Source: Caulobacter segnis ATCC 21756
GTDB taxonomy: Bacteria > Pseudomonadota > Alphaproteobacteria > Caulobacterales > Caulobacteraceae
DNA: 64,000 bases
NCBI RefSeq assembly: GCF_000092285.1
Contig: NC_014100.1
Span: 868,001 to 932,000, forward strand
Direction of reading: 5' to 3'
The position numbers were made by a program, and so were the translations under genes. Below the pieces are notes generated by a model that saw only the letters and a list, made by a program, of their open reading frames with translations, had not been told where the DNA came from and searched no databases. This document shows, one piece after another, positions 18,177 through 26,742 of the stretch (the first letter of the stretch is position 1; each line of letters starts with the position of its first letter).

Positions 18177-19459
18177 TCGCGCGTTTCGTCCTGGCCGCGC
18201 TGGCGGCCGCCTTCGCCACCGCCGCAAGCGCGGGCGAAGTTTCCTATGTGCGCGCCGGGCGGTTGATCGACCCTCAGGCGGGCAAGGTCGCGACCGACCG
18301 CCTGATCCGCATCGAGGATGGCAGGATCACCGCCGTCACCGCCTGGACCACGCCGCCGACGGACGGTCCGGTGACGGACTGGAGCAAGCTCACCGTGCTG
18401 CCCGGCCTGATCGACATGCACACCCATCTGGTCGACGACGAGCAGAGCGAGAACATCGCCCTGCCGCTGCTGCGCAGCGCCGCCCAGCAGGCCTATATCG
18501 GCGCCGCCCACGCGCGCGAGACCCTGATGGCCGGCTTCACCAGCGTGCGCGACGTCGGGACCTGGCGGGCGTTCGGCGACGTCGCCCTGCGCGACGCGAT
18601 CGAGGCCGGCTATGTCCAGGGGCCGCGCATGTCGGTGGCCGGCGCCTATGTCACCGCGCCGGGCGGGGGCGGGGAGCTCACCGGGATCGCGCTGGATGTC
18701 ACCATCCCCGCCGAGATGCGGCGGGGCGTGGTCGAGGACGCCGCCGACGTGCATCGCAAGGTCCGCGACCTGCTGGTCCATGGCGCCGACTTCATCAAGC
18801 TGATCGCCACCGGCGCGGTCCTGACCGAGGGCACCGAGCCCGGCCAGCTGGAGCTCTCCGAAGACGAGATCCGCGCCGCCGTCGAGGAGGCCGCCAAGCG
18901 CGGGACCTACGCCACCGCCCACGCCCACGGCGCCGAGGGGATCAAGACCGCCGTCCGCGCCGGGGTCCGCTCGATCGAGCACGGCTCGCTGATCGACGAC
19001 GAGGGGATCGCCCTGATGAAGGCCAAGGGCGCGTTCCTGGTGGCCGACATCTACAACGGCGACTTCATCGACACCTATGGCCGCGAGCACCACTGGCCCG
19101 ACGGCATGATCCGCAAGAACCGCGAGACCACGGACGCCCAGCGCGAGGGCTTCCGCAAGGCCGTGAAGGCGGGGGTCAAGATCGCCTACGGCACCGACGC
19201 CGGCGTCTATCCGCACGGCTGGAACGCGCGCCAGATGCCCTACATGGTCAAGTACGGCATGACGCCGATGCAGGCGATCCAGTCGGCGACGACCGTGGCG
19301 GCCGAACTGATGTCGAAGACGGGTCAGGTGGGGTGCGACGCGCCGGGCTGCTACGCCGACCTGATCGCCGTGGCGGGCGATCCGCTGGCGGACATCTCGG
19401 TCCTGATGGCCGCGCCCAAGGTGATGAAGGGCGGCGTCGTGGTGAAGGACGAACGCTAG
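18173..19459 (+). CDS. Exported amidohydrolase-superfamily dipeptidase (Xaa-Pro/Xaa-Arg-Lys carboxypeptidase-like)
   Basis: 428 aa with signal peptide MIARFVLAALAAAFATAASA, so periplasmic or secreted. Metal-binding HTH in GLIDMHTHLVDDE, the Lys of DFIKLIATGAV as the candidate carboxylated bridging residue, His residues in TAHAHGAEG and IEHGSLID, and Asp in AYGTDAGVY make a complete binuclear site. Family members once called prolidases include Caulobacter enzymes shown to cleave Xaa-Arg/Lys dipeptides; specificity here is inferred. Translationally coupled to the upstream permease. Confidence 0.85.
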   Translation: MIARFVLAALAAAFATAASAGEVSYVRAGRLIDPQAGKVATDRLIRIEDGRITAVTAWTTPPTDGPVTDWSKLTVLPGLIDMHTHLVDDEQSENIALPLLRSAAQQAYIGAAHARETLMAGFTSVRDVGTWRAFGDVALRDAIEAGYVQGPRMSVAGAYVTAPGGGGELTGIALDVTIPAEMRRGVVEDAADVHRKVRDLLVHGADFIKLIATGAVLTEGTEPGQLELSEDEIRAAVEEAAKRGTYATAHAHGAEGIKTAVRAGVRSIEHGSLIDDEGIALMKAKGAFLVADIYNGDFIDTYGREHHWPDGMIRKNRETTDAQREGFRKAVKAGVKIAYGTDAGVYPHGWNARQMPYMVKYGMTPMQAIQSATTVAAELMSKTGQVGCDAPGCYADLIAVAGDPLADISVLMAAPKVMKGGVVVKDER

Positions 19460-19616
19460 AGCCCTGTCTCACGCTGGTCGGAAAACGCTCTAGGCGCGAG
19501 GCGCGGGGCGGTCTCGTGCATGGGACGCATGGTCCTGGCCTTCGGGCGCCCACACCCGGACGGCGACAGGTTAAAAAACGGTCATAAACGAGCAATTCCT
19601 TATATAGACCTATAAG

Positions 19617-19631
19617 TCATTCTCGTTATCG
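19617..19631. promoter_or_regulatory. Possible Fur-like box in AT-rich leader
   Basis: The 19570-19690 stretch is unusually AT-rich. On the minus strand 19631-19617 reads CGATAACGAGAATGA, an approximate match to the 7-1-7 Fur consensus, with four mismatches. Nearby TATATA at 19601-19606 could be a -10 element. Tentative. Confidence 0.3.
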
Positions 19632-19686
19632 CCAGGCATTGGCGAATGATACCCGAGGCGTCCAAAACATTCGCTGGGGGTATAGC

Positions 19687-22023
19687 GTGAATTACAACAA
19701 GTTACGTGATGGAAATATCGGCGTTAGAAACCTAATCACGCCCATTATTTTGGCATCTGTGCTTGGTCTGGCGGGTGTCGCCCAGGCCCAAGAGACTAAG
19801 AACGAAGTGGACTCGGTGGTCGTCACCGGCAAGCGGGTGTCCGAGGCCGCGATCGCCGTGGGCACCGACCAGGCCACCGCGACGGTGTCGATCACCCGCG
19901 AGGCCCTGCTCTCGGCCCCGGCCGGCATCACGGGCCTGAAGATGCTGGAGTCCCTGCCGGGCTTCAACGTCCAGGCCAACGACGCGCTGGGCATGTACGA
20001 GTTCGGCAACTCGGTCACCGTCCGGGCCTTCAACTTCCAGCAGGTCGGCTTCCTGCTCGACGACATTCCGATGGGCCGCAGCGACCAGTTCGGCGGCAGC
20101 CCGATCTATCGCTATGTCGACAACGAGAACCTGCTGCGGGTGACGGCTTCTTCGGGCGCGGGCGATGTCTCGCTGCCCAGCTACGCCTCGCTGGGGCCGA
20201 TCGTGGACTACTTCACCCAGCAGCCCGGCGAGACGGCCGGCGGCAAGGTCAGCCAGACCTTCGGCGAGGACAACCTGACCCGCACCTTCCTGCGGCTGGA
20301 GACCGGCGAGCATAAGGGCTTCTCGGCCTACGCCAGCGGTTCGGTCATCAACAGCGACCAGTGGCGCGGCCCGGGCACGATCGACCGCGAGCACTACGAG
20401 GGCAAGATCCGCTGGGAATTCGAGTCCGGCGACCTGAGCTTCCAGACGGTGCACAACGACTATTTCGACTACGACTCCCCGTCGTTCACGATCGCCCAGT
20501 ACAAGGGGACGGCCAACGACATCTATGGCCGCAAGGGGCGTGACTTCGGCTATGTCGGCTATATCGCCAACCTGCCGCCGACGGCGAGCGGCCTGAAGTA
20601 TTCGAACGCCAACTACGCCCAGTACTACAAGTTCGGCCTGAACGCCCGGAGCGACCACCTCTATGGCGTGACCCTGCACAAGGACCTCGCCGACAACCTG
20701 CGCTTCACCGGCACGGTCTATTACGAGAAGAAGGACGGCTGGGGCTCCAGCGGCGTCGGCTACGACACCGCGCTGGGCTACTATAACCAGCAGAAGGCCG
20801 TGGTGCCGGGCCTGAACGCGCCGCTGGGCCTGCAGTTCGGCATCTCGCAGATCGACGGCATCCGCAAGGGCGCGACCAGCAAGCTGAGCTGGACCCTGGG
20901 TGATCACAAGATCGAGGGCGGCGTCTGGTACGAGGACGACGACTATCACCAGCTGTCGAACACCTACAACGTCGCCGGCGGCTCGCCGGAAGGCGCGCCC
21001 GACTTCAGCCAGCCCGTCTATCGGACGCGCAACTACACGTCCAAGCGCGACACCTGGGAGGGCTTCCTGAAGGACACCGTCGTGCTGGCGGACGGCAAGC
21101 TGAAGGTGGATGCGGGCTTCCGCATGCTGAGCGTCGACTACCAGATGCTGGGCAAGCGCAACCGCGAGGACTTCCGCTTCAGCCAGACCGCCAATCTGCG
21201 GACCACCTGGGAGGACCTCTTCCTGCCGCAGGTCGGCGCGGTCTACACGATCGGCCGTGGCCAGGTCTTCACGTCGTACTCGGAGAACATGTCGCTGCCG
21301 CGCGGCGCCGACGCGGTCTACTACACCCCGGCGACCGCGAACGTGCCGGCGCCCAAGGCCGAGACCTCGAAGAACATCGAGCTGGGCTATCGCGCCAACC
21401 ATCCGACCTTCAACGCGTCGGTGGTCACCTACTACACCAGCTTCAAGAACCGCCTGCAGTCGTTCAGCGAATACCTACCGGGCACCACCACCCTGGAAAC
21501 CTACTATCAGAACGTCGGCGGCGTGCACGCCTACGGCCTGGAGTTCAGCGGCCAGTGGAAGCCCGAGGCGCTGGGCGGCAAGATCTACTTCAACACCAAC
21601 GCCTCGTATAACAAGTCGGTGTTCGAGGACGGCTTCTCGATCCGTAGCGCCACGGGGGTCACGGACTACCCGCTCAAGGGCAAGAGCGTCCCGGACTTCC
21701 CCGAAATCGCTATCCAGGCGGGCGTGACGTTCGAGCCGACCGAATGGGCGGTGATCAATCTGTCGGCGCGCCACATCAGCGATCGCTACAGCAACTTCAT
21801 GAACAACGAGAAGACCAAGGGCTACACGCTCTTCAACGCCTACATCGACCTCGGCGAAGGCTTCAACTACGGGCCTCTGAAGGACATTAAGGCTCGCATC
21901 AACGTCGATAACATCTTCGACAAGGACTATCTGGGCACGATCTCGACCGTCGTGACCGGCGCGGCCAACTACCGCTCCGGCCCGCACCGCACGGCGCAGA
22001 TCACCCTCTCGGCGGGCTTCTAG
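19687..22023 (+). CDS. TonB-dependent receptor
   Basis: Outer-membrane receptor, 778 aa. GTG 19687 is chosen because GGGGGTAT (19675-19682) precedes it and a signal peptide follows (IGVRNLITPIILASVLGLAGVAQAQ). The plug has NEVDSVVVTGKRVSE and the C-terminus ends RTAQITLSAGF. The first ~30 codons are AT-rich compared with the body. The barrel is rich in Tyr/Asn as expected. The AT-rich leader with a weak Fur-like box suggests metal or siderophore control, but the exported dipeptidase upstream would also fit a peptide ligand. Confidence 0.9.
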   Translation: MNYNKLRDGNIGVRNLITPIILASVLGLAGVAQAQETKNEVDSVVVTGKRVSEAAIAVGTDQATATVSITREALLSAPAGITGLKMLESLPGFNVQANDALGMYEFGNSVTVRAFNFQQVGFLLDDIPMGRSDQFGGSPIYRYVDNENLLRVTASSGAGDVSLPSYASLGPIVDYFTQQPGETAGGKVSQTFGEDNLTRTFLRLETGEHKGFSAYASGSVINSDQWRGPGTIDREHYEGKIRWEFESGDLSFQTVHNDYFDYDSPSFTIAQYKGTANDIYGRKGRDFGYVGYIANLPPTASGLKYSNANYAQYYKFGLNARSDHLYGVTLHKDLADNLRFTGTVYYEKKDGWGSSGVGYDTALGYYNQQKAVVPGLNAPLGLQFGISQIDGIRKGATSKLSWTLGDHKIEGGVWYEDDDYHQLSNTYNVAGGSPEGAPDFSQPVYRTRNYTSKRDTWEGFLKDTVVLADGKLKVDAGFRMLSVDYQMLGKRNREDFRFSQTANLRTTWEDLFLPQVGAVYTIGRGQVFTSYSENMSLPRGADAVYYTPATANVPAPKAETSKNIELGYRANHPTFNASVVTYYTSFKNRLQSFSEYLPGTTTLETYYQNVGGVHAYGLEFSGQWKPEALGGKIYFNTNASYNKSVFEDGFSIRSATGVTDYPLKGKSVPDFPEIAIQAGVTFEPTEWAVINLSARHISDRYSNFMNNEKTKGYTLFNAYIDLGEGFNYGPLKDIKARINVDNIFDKDYLGTISTVVTGAANYRSGPHRTAQITLSAGF

Positions 22024-22072
22024 CGCGCTCCGGGATGAGACGGGTCGTCTCGTCCGAGTCCTGATTTGAGAC

Positions 22073-22111
22073 CCCTATCCGGGCGAAAGGTCGCTCCTGG
22101 CCCGGATAGGG
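22073..22111 (+). terminator. Stem-loop after TonB receptor
   Basis: Perfect 12-bp stem CCCTATCCGGGC (22073-22084) / GCCCGGATAGGG (22100-22111), 15-nt loop, no T-tract. Likely a terminator or 3'-end stabiliser. Confidence 0.6.
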
Positions 22112-22239
22112 ACGTCCATCCAGCTGGTCGTCGCGGGGCGGGACCAGTGTTCAAGCCCAAGCTGCACAAGGGATGGCTAAAATAGCCATTACTCGTCGAC
22201 GGTGAAAAACCGCACATCTTCGACTGGCGCGGATCGTGC

Positions 22240-22310
22240 ATTGTGCATCGCAGCACAATTTGATTGTGCGATCGCGAAACAACTGTCATGTCAGCGTGGT
22301 TAGTACCACG
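22240..22310 (+). promoter_or_regulatory. Repeated ATTGTGC motifs and hairpin upstream of DUF2188-like gene
   Basis: Within the 311-bp gap 22024-22334: ATTGTGC at 22240-22246, its inverted copy GCACAAT at 22253-22259, and a third ATTGTGC at 22263-22269; then an inverted repeat CGTGGT (22295-22300) / ACCACG (22305-22310). The spacing suggests a regulator-binding site plus a leader hairpin. The regulator is unknown. The rest of the gap beyond the terminator holds nothing I recognise. Confidence 0.45.
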
Positions 22311-22334
22311 TTAAGTCGTCCCAGGAGGTCTCCC

Positions 22335-22571
22335 ATGACCGAGAATCACTACTACGTCCGACCCGTCGCCGGCGTCTGGCACGTGACTTGGAACGACTCG
22401 GCCGAGCTGATCGGCTGCTATTCCTCGCAACATGAAGCCGGGGCTCTCGCTCAACTGCTGGCGCGTCACATGCGCGAGCAGGGCCGCAAGGCCGAGGTCC
22501 ACGTGTTCGAGCCGGAAGTCCGCACCCCGGCCTGGGGGCGCAATCGCGCCGCCAACCAAGCCGCGGCGTAG
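22335..22571 (+). CDS. Small DUF2188-like protein
   Basis: 78 aa, hydrophilic, no membrane segment. The pattern YYVRPVAGVWHVTW...SSQHEAGALAQLLARHMREQGRKAEVHVF resembles the DUF2188 fold, in which a sequence-modified substrate-free beta-hairpin is followed by one helix; function unknown. The ATG at 22335 has a strong AGGAGG-type site (22323-22328). It is single-gene, flanked by a possible operator region upstream and a long palindromic repeat downstream. Confidence 0.75.
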   Translation: MTENHYYVRPVAGVWHVTWNDSAELIGCYSSQHEAGALAQLLARHMREQGRKAEVHVFEPEVRTPAWGRNRAANQAAA

Positions 22572-22746
22572 ACTTTTTGCGCTTGCGCGGAGTCGTGCAG
22601 GGCGTGCAAAAGTTTGTCGACCAAGCGTTTAGAGTGTGGTCGCCGCGCACCGCGTAACGGGCGGCGGACAGACCCAAGAAGGATCGAGCGTAGCGTCGCC
22701 TCAAAAAAGCCGAGGGCGGACGTTACGGTCCAAGAGAAGGGGGCGC

Positions 22747-22856
22747 CCGGTCTTCCCGGCGAAAGCCGAAACCGAAGCGCAGGGGTGGTGGGATTGGCGC
22801 TGCAACGACAGCGAGCCCCGGCGTCTTCCATTCCCGGCTTTCGCTGGGAAGACCGG
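22747..22856. repeat. Long extragenic inverted repeat (D1)
   Basis: Arms of 22 bp, 22747-22768 and 22835-22856, match in inverse orientation at 21 of 22 positions, beginning CCGGTCTTCCCGG. The loop of ~66 bp is itself GC-rich. It lies 5 bp beyond the tetR stop at 22862 and may end that transcript. The rest of 22572-22746 has no gene I can support. Confidence 0.8.
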
Positions 22857-22861
22857 AAACT

Positions 22862-23461
22862 TTAAGCCTCTTCAGGAAGCCAGGCTTCCAAGGCGCGGGC
22901 GATGATCGCCGCCGCTTCGTCCGGGCCGAAGGTCGCCGGGTCGAGGCACAGTTCAAGCCATAATCCGTCCACGGTCGCGGTCAGCGCGATCGCCGCCGTG
23001 CGCGTGTCGCGCGCGCCCGCTTCGGCGAGCAGCCGCTCCAGTCGCGCCCGGAAATCGGCGTAGGAGCCGGCGTGGATCGCCGCGATGCGCGGCTTGGTCT
23101 TCACCAGACTCCAGAAGCCGATCCAGGCGGCCAGCAGGTTGGGGTCCAGCACCGGTGGCGCGAAGCTGGCGGTCAGATAGGCCAGGAGCCGTGCGCGCGG
23201 CGCCGGCGGCGCGGCGGCCAGGGCGGCTTCCAGCGCCGCGTCGATCCGCTGGCCGACGGCCTCGTAGGCGCAGGCGATCAGCTCGTCGACGCCCTCGAAA
23301 TAGTGGCGCAACAAGCCCGGCGAGACCCCGGCCTGGGCGCAGATCGCCCGCACGGATGTCCCGCCCACGCCCTCACGCGCCAACACCACCTCGGCGGCGG
23401 CGACCAGGTCTTGGCGGCGGACATCGGGGGCGGCGCGAGTGAAGGCGACGCGGGACCTCAC
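22862..23461 (-). CDS. TetR/BetI-like transcriptional regulator
   Basis: 199 aa. N-terminal helix-turn-helix VRAICAQAGVSPGLLRHYFEGVDELIACAYEAVG is of the TetR type and most like BetI; the C-terminal domain contains LTATVDGLWLELCLDP, also BetI-like. GTG 23461 is preferred over the TTG at 23482, which lies at the edge of a repeat. It is the last gene of an operon with a Rieske oxygenase and an FAD oxidoreductase, which it probably controls. A choline/betaine-like or other quaternary amine ligand is plausible but unproven. Confidence 0.85.
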   Translation of the reverse strand: MRSRVAFTRAAPDVRRQDLVAAAEVVLAREGVGGTSVRAICAQAGVSPGLLRHYFEGVDELIACAYEAVGQRIDAALEAALAAAPPAPRARLLAYLTASFAPPVLDPNLLAAWIGFWSLVKTKPRIAAIHAGSYADFRARLERLLAEAGARDTRTAAIALTATVDGLWLELCLDPATFGPDEAAAIIARALEAWLPEEA

Positions 23462-23486
23462 TTGAGATTTCCAGCCAAACAAATCG

Positions 23487-23588
23487 TGTCATCCCGGAAG
23501 CGCGAAGCGCTATCCAGGACCCAGGGGCAGATGCAGTGTGGTGGCCCCTGGGTCCCGGCTCTACGCTTCGCTACGGCCGGGATGACAC
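23487..23588. repeat. Family B repeat, copy 2
   Basis: Ends TGTCATCCCGG and CCGGGATGACA with inner GACCCAGGGGC / GCCCCTGGGTCC. Lies between the Rieske gene and the tetR gene of the same operon. Confidence 0.9.
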
Positions 23589-23612
23589 TGGAATTTTGCG
23601 TGAAACGAGACC

Positions 23613-24752
23613 TCACCACCCCTCCGGCGGCGTCGGCAGTCGGCTCTCCGGAACCAGCGCCCGCAGTTTCCGGCCAAAGCTCCTCAGGGACACCTCGCCG
23701 GTGGCCAGCGGGCCCGCCGTGAACGTCCGCGAGGCCATGCCCTGCTGCACGCGGGCCACCAGCTCGGTGTCCTCGGCGTTGACCTGGCGGTTGATGCGCC
23801 AGTTCAGATAGCGCGCCGCCTTCATCTCGCGCCGCTCGTCGGGCAGGGCGTAGGCGATCTCGCGGATCATGGTCTGCGTGGCCGAGATCGGGATGAACTG
23901 CATGAAGTCCACCTGGTCCGGATAGATGTCGAAAGCGAAGTTCGGCCAGAGCTTGAAATAGGTCCAAAGCCGCTTGCGGTCCTCGGGCAGGTGCGGGACG
24001 TCGGGCAGCAGGTCCTGGTACAGCCGCTCGGACGGATTGCGCGACGGCTCGTCGATCAGCTGGCCCCACATCTTGTCGACGAAGGTGTGGGCCTCGACGC
24101 CATAGCCCTTGCCGAACAGCCGGGTCAGGCCGGGGTGGGCGACCGGGATGTGCAGGCCGTCGGAGTAGTTGTCGCTGATGTTCTTCCAGTTCACCGCCCG
24201 CGGCCGCAGGGTGACGCGGCCGAACGGCTGCAGGTCCTCGAAGCGGTAGGGGGCGACCTCGTGCTCATAGGGCGCCATCATCGTCGCGACGCTGGGGCCT
24301 TCTCCCTCCAGGCGCACGAAGACGAAGCCGCGCCAGATCTCGACCTCGACCTTGGCCAGACCCTCCTTGGCCATGTCGAGGGCCGGATAGTCCTCGCGCA
24401 TCGGCACGCCGATCAGGCGGCCCTCCAGGTCGTAGGTCCAGGCGTGGTAGGGGCAGACGATCCGCCCGCAGTGGCCGACCGGCCCGTCCAGCAGCCGCGC
24501 GCCCCGGTGTCGGCAGACATTGGCGAAGGCCCGCGCGCCGCCGTCCTTGCCGCGCACGACCACCAGGCTCTCGCCGACGAACTCGAAGGTGTGGAAGTCG
24601 CCGGCCTTGGGGATGTCGTTCAGATGGCAGACGATCTGCCACGAGGGCCGGAAGATCTTCTCCTGCTCTTCGCGGAAGAACCGCTCGGAGTGGTAGGTCC
24701 AGCCGGGCAGGCCCCAGTCTGCCTGGGGGTCGTCGTTGGGGATCTGGGTCAT
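23613..24752 (-). CDS. Rieske non-heme iron oxygenase alpha subunit
   Basis: 379 aa. Rieske 2Fe-2S ligands are Cys80, His82, Cys100 and His103 (CRH...CPYH). The mononuclear iron site is in NISDNYSDGLHIPVAHP with His201 and His206. Overall it resembles GbcA/CntA-type oxygenases that demethylate or cleave quaternary amines more than classic aromatic-ring dioxygenases, which fits the BetI-like regulator. It needs a reductase that is not encoded next to it. Start MTQIPN (24752) chosen because upstream codons come from a family B repeat. Confidence 0.87.
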   Translation of the reverse strand: MTQIPNDDPQADWGLPGWTYHSERFFREEQEKIFRPSWQIVCHLNDIPKAGDFHTFEFVGESLVVVRGKDGGARAFANVCRHRGARLLDGPVGHCGRIVCPYHAWTYDLEGRLIGVPMREDYPALDMAKEGLAKVEVEIWRGFVFVRLEGEGPSVATMMAPYEHEVAPYRFEDLQPFGRVTLRPRAVNWKNISDNYSDGLHIPVAHPGLTRLFGKGYGVEAHTFVDKMWGQLIDEPSRNPSERLYQDLLPDVPHLPEDRKRLWTYFKLWPNFAFDIYPDQVDFMQFIPISATQTMIREIAYALPDERREMKAARYLNWRINRQVNAEDTELVARVQQGMASRTFTAGPLATGEVSLRSFGRKLRALVPESRLPTPPEGW

Positions 24753-24776
24753 GATCTTCCAACCCAAACCAAGCTC

Positions 24777-24878
24777 GTCATCCCGGCCGGAGCGCACAGC
24801 GCGGAGAGCCGGGACCCAGGGGCCGCGCGCACCGCCCCTGGGTCCCGGGTCTTCGCTTCGCTACGCCCGGGATGACGA
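24777..24878. repeat. Family B repeat, copy 3
   Basis: Same ends and inner pairing as the other B copies; occupies the gap between the FAD oxidoreductase and the Rieske gene. Confidence 0.9.
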
Positions 24879-24903
24879 GAGAATTTGCACGAGAGGCCCG
24901 CCA

Positions 24904-26547
24904 TCACCGCCCCTCCACCGACAGCTTCACCGCCATCGTGAAGTCCTTGTCGCGCAGAATCTCGCGCGCGGCGTTGCGGCCGGGATTGCCTGACACCCCG
25001 CCGCCCGGGTGCGTGCCCGCGCCGCACATGTAGAGCCCGGCGATCGGCGCGCGGTGGCTGGCGTGGCCCAGGAACGGCCGGGTGGCCCACAGCTGATCCA
25101 GCGACATGTGGCCGTGCATGATGTCGCCGCCGATGAGGCCGAACTTCCGCTCCAGATCCAGCGGCGACAGGATCATCCGCCCCAGGACCGAGGCCTTGAA
25201 GCCCGGCGCCCAGCGCTCGACCGTGTCGATGATCAGGTCGGCGGCCGCCTCGCGCTCGTCGTCCCACGATCGCCCGTCCGGCAGGGTCGGCGCGAACTGC
25301 TGGCAGAACAGGCTGGCCACGTGCTGGCCGGGCGGGGCCAGGGTGGGGTCGATGGTCGAGGGGATCAGGATCTCGACGATCGGCGCCTTGCTCATTCCGC
25401 CCGCCTTGGCGTCGCGATAGGCTGCGTCCATGTAGTCCAGGCTCGGCGCGATCACGATGCCCGACTGGTGGTGCTCGGCCGCGTCCTTGCCGGGCAGACA
25501 GGTGAAGCTGGGCAGCTCGGACAGCGCGACATTCATCCGGAAGGTGCCCGAGCCGTTCTTGTAGCCGTCGACCGTCTTGCGGAAGTCCGGCGCCAGGGCC
25601 GAGGGCGGGACCAGCTTCTTGTAGAGCAGGGCCGGATTGACGTTGGCGCTGACGATCGGGGCCATGATCTGGCGGCCGTCGACCAGTTGCACGCCGACGG
25701 CTTTCTTGCCCCCAGGGGCGCTTTCGACCTGGACGGCCTCGACCGGCGCGTCGAGCAGGATCTCGACCCCGGCCGCCTCGCACGCCTTGGCCATCGCCTG
25801 GGTGATCGCGCCCATGCCGCCGACCGCGTGGCCCCAGGCGCCCTTCTTGCCGTTCACCTCGCCGAAGGTGTGGTGCAGCAGCACGTAGGCGGACCCCGGC
25901 GTGTCGGGGCTGGCGAAGTTGCCGACCACGGCGTCGAAGCCGAAGGCGGCCTTGACCGCATCGCTCTCGAACCAGCCGTCCAGCACGTCGCGGGCGCTCT
26001 TGGTGAAGAGGTCCAAGAGGTCGCGCTTGCGCGCGCGCGGCAGCAGGGCCAGGCGCCCGCCCTGGCGCAGAGCGCGCAGGAAGCCGGGCAGGCCGTCGCC
26101 CAGGTTCGGCGGCGTCTCCTGGGCGAAGGCGCGCAGCACGTCGCCGATCTCGTCCAGCATGGCGTAGTAGGCCGGCAGCACCTCGGCGTCGCGACGGCTG
26201 TACTTGCGGAACGCCTCCTGGGTGCGCTCCAGCCCCCCGCCCAGCTTGATATACTTGTCGTCGCTGATCGGCAGGAAGTTCGAGATCGGCCGTTCCAGGA
26301 AGGTCAGGCCGTAGTCGCGCAGGCCCATGTCGGCGATCACGCGCGGGTTCAGCAGGCTGACCGTGTAGCTGGCCACCGAGTTGCGGAAGCCCGGGTGGAA
26401 TTCCTCGGTCACCGCCGCCCCGCCGACCACGCCCCGCGCCTCGCAGACCGTGACCTTCAGCCCGGCCTTGGCCAGGTAGAAGGCGCAGACGAGGCCGTTG
26501 TGCCCTCCGCCGATGATGACGGCGTCGCGGGTTTGGATCGTGGACAT
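24904..26547 (-). CDS. FAD-dependent phytoene-desaturase-like oxidoreductase
   Basis: 547 aa. N-terminal dinucleotide fold VIIGGGHNGLVCAFYLAKAGLKVTVCEARGVVGGAA and C-terminal GLYMCGAGTHPGGGVSGNPGRNAA are typical of CrtI/PYROXD2-like amine or carotenoid oxidoreductases. No carotenoid genes are near, so a small-molecule or amine substrate linked to the adjacent Rieske enzyme is more likely. First gene of the operon; a palindromic operator-like site lies upstream. Confidence 0.85.
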   Translation of the reverse strand: MSTIQTRDAVIIGGGHNGLVCAFYLAKAGLKVTVCEARGVVGGAAVTEEFHPGFRNSVASYTVSLLNPRVIADMGLRDYGLTFLERPISNFLPISDDKYIKLGGGLERTQEAFRKYSRRDAEVLPAYYAMLDEIGDVLRAFAQETPPNLGDGLPGFLRALRQGGRLALLPRARKRDLLDLFTKSARDVLDGWFESDAVKAAFGFDAVVGNFASPDTPGSAYVLLHHTFGEVNGKKGAWGHAVGGMGAITQAMAKACEAAGVEILLDAPVEAVQVESAPGGKKAVGVQLVDGRQIMAPIVSANVNPALLYKKLVPPSALAPDFRKTVDGYKNGSGTFRMNVALSELPSFTCLPGKDAAEHHQSGIVIAPSLDYMDAAYRDAKAGGMSKAPIVEILIPSTIDPTLAPPGQHVASLFCQQFAPTLPDGRSWDDEREAAADLIIDTVERWAPGFKASVLGRMILSPLDLERKFGLIGGDIMHGHMSLDQLWATRPFLGHASHRAPIAGLYMCGAGTHPGGGVSGNPGRNAAREILRDKDFTMAVKLSVEGR

Positions 26548-26581
26548 CGGCGCGCTCTCCCCAGAGGTGGGAGAGTGTTGC

Positions 26582-26600
26582 TGTACGATCGTATAATAGG
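26582..26600 (-). promoter_or_regulatory. Palindromic operator overlapping a -10-like element
   Basis: Perfect 10-bp palindrome TACGATCGTA at 26584-26593. On the minus strand it directly follows TATTAT (26600-26595), a good -10 candidate. It lies 35-50 bp upstream of the FAD oxidoreductase start, an ideal place for repression by the TetR protein encoded in the same operon. Confidence 0.55.
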
Positions 26601-26620
26601 CAAGGGGGCGGAGAGGCAGA

Positions 26621-26736
26621 TGCTCCCCCGCGTCGCGGGGGAGCTGTCGCGGAGCGACTGAGGGGGCGAGCGCCGAGAAGGCCGAGCTAGCCCCCTCCGG
26701 CCCTCTGGGCCACCTCCCCCGCGTCGCGGGGGAGGA
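26621..26736. repeat. Family A repeat, copy 6 (divergent)
   Basis: Contains two CTCCCCCGCGTCGCGGGGGAG palindromes (shared hairpin, near 26623 and 26715) plus CCCCCTCCGGCC in between. Placed between the FAD-oxidoreductase leader and the RND permease stop. Confidence 0.75.
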
Positions 26737-26742
26737 ACACGA

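Noticed and set aside
23482..23482. TTG start for the TetR protein at 23482
   Set aside because: Lies at the edge of a family B repeat and adds seven non-family residues; GTG 23461 is better.
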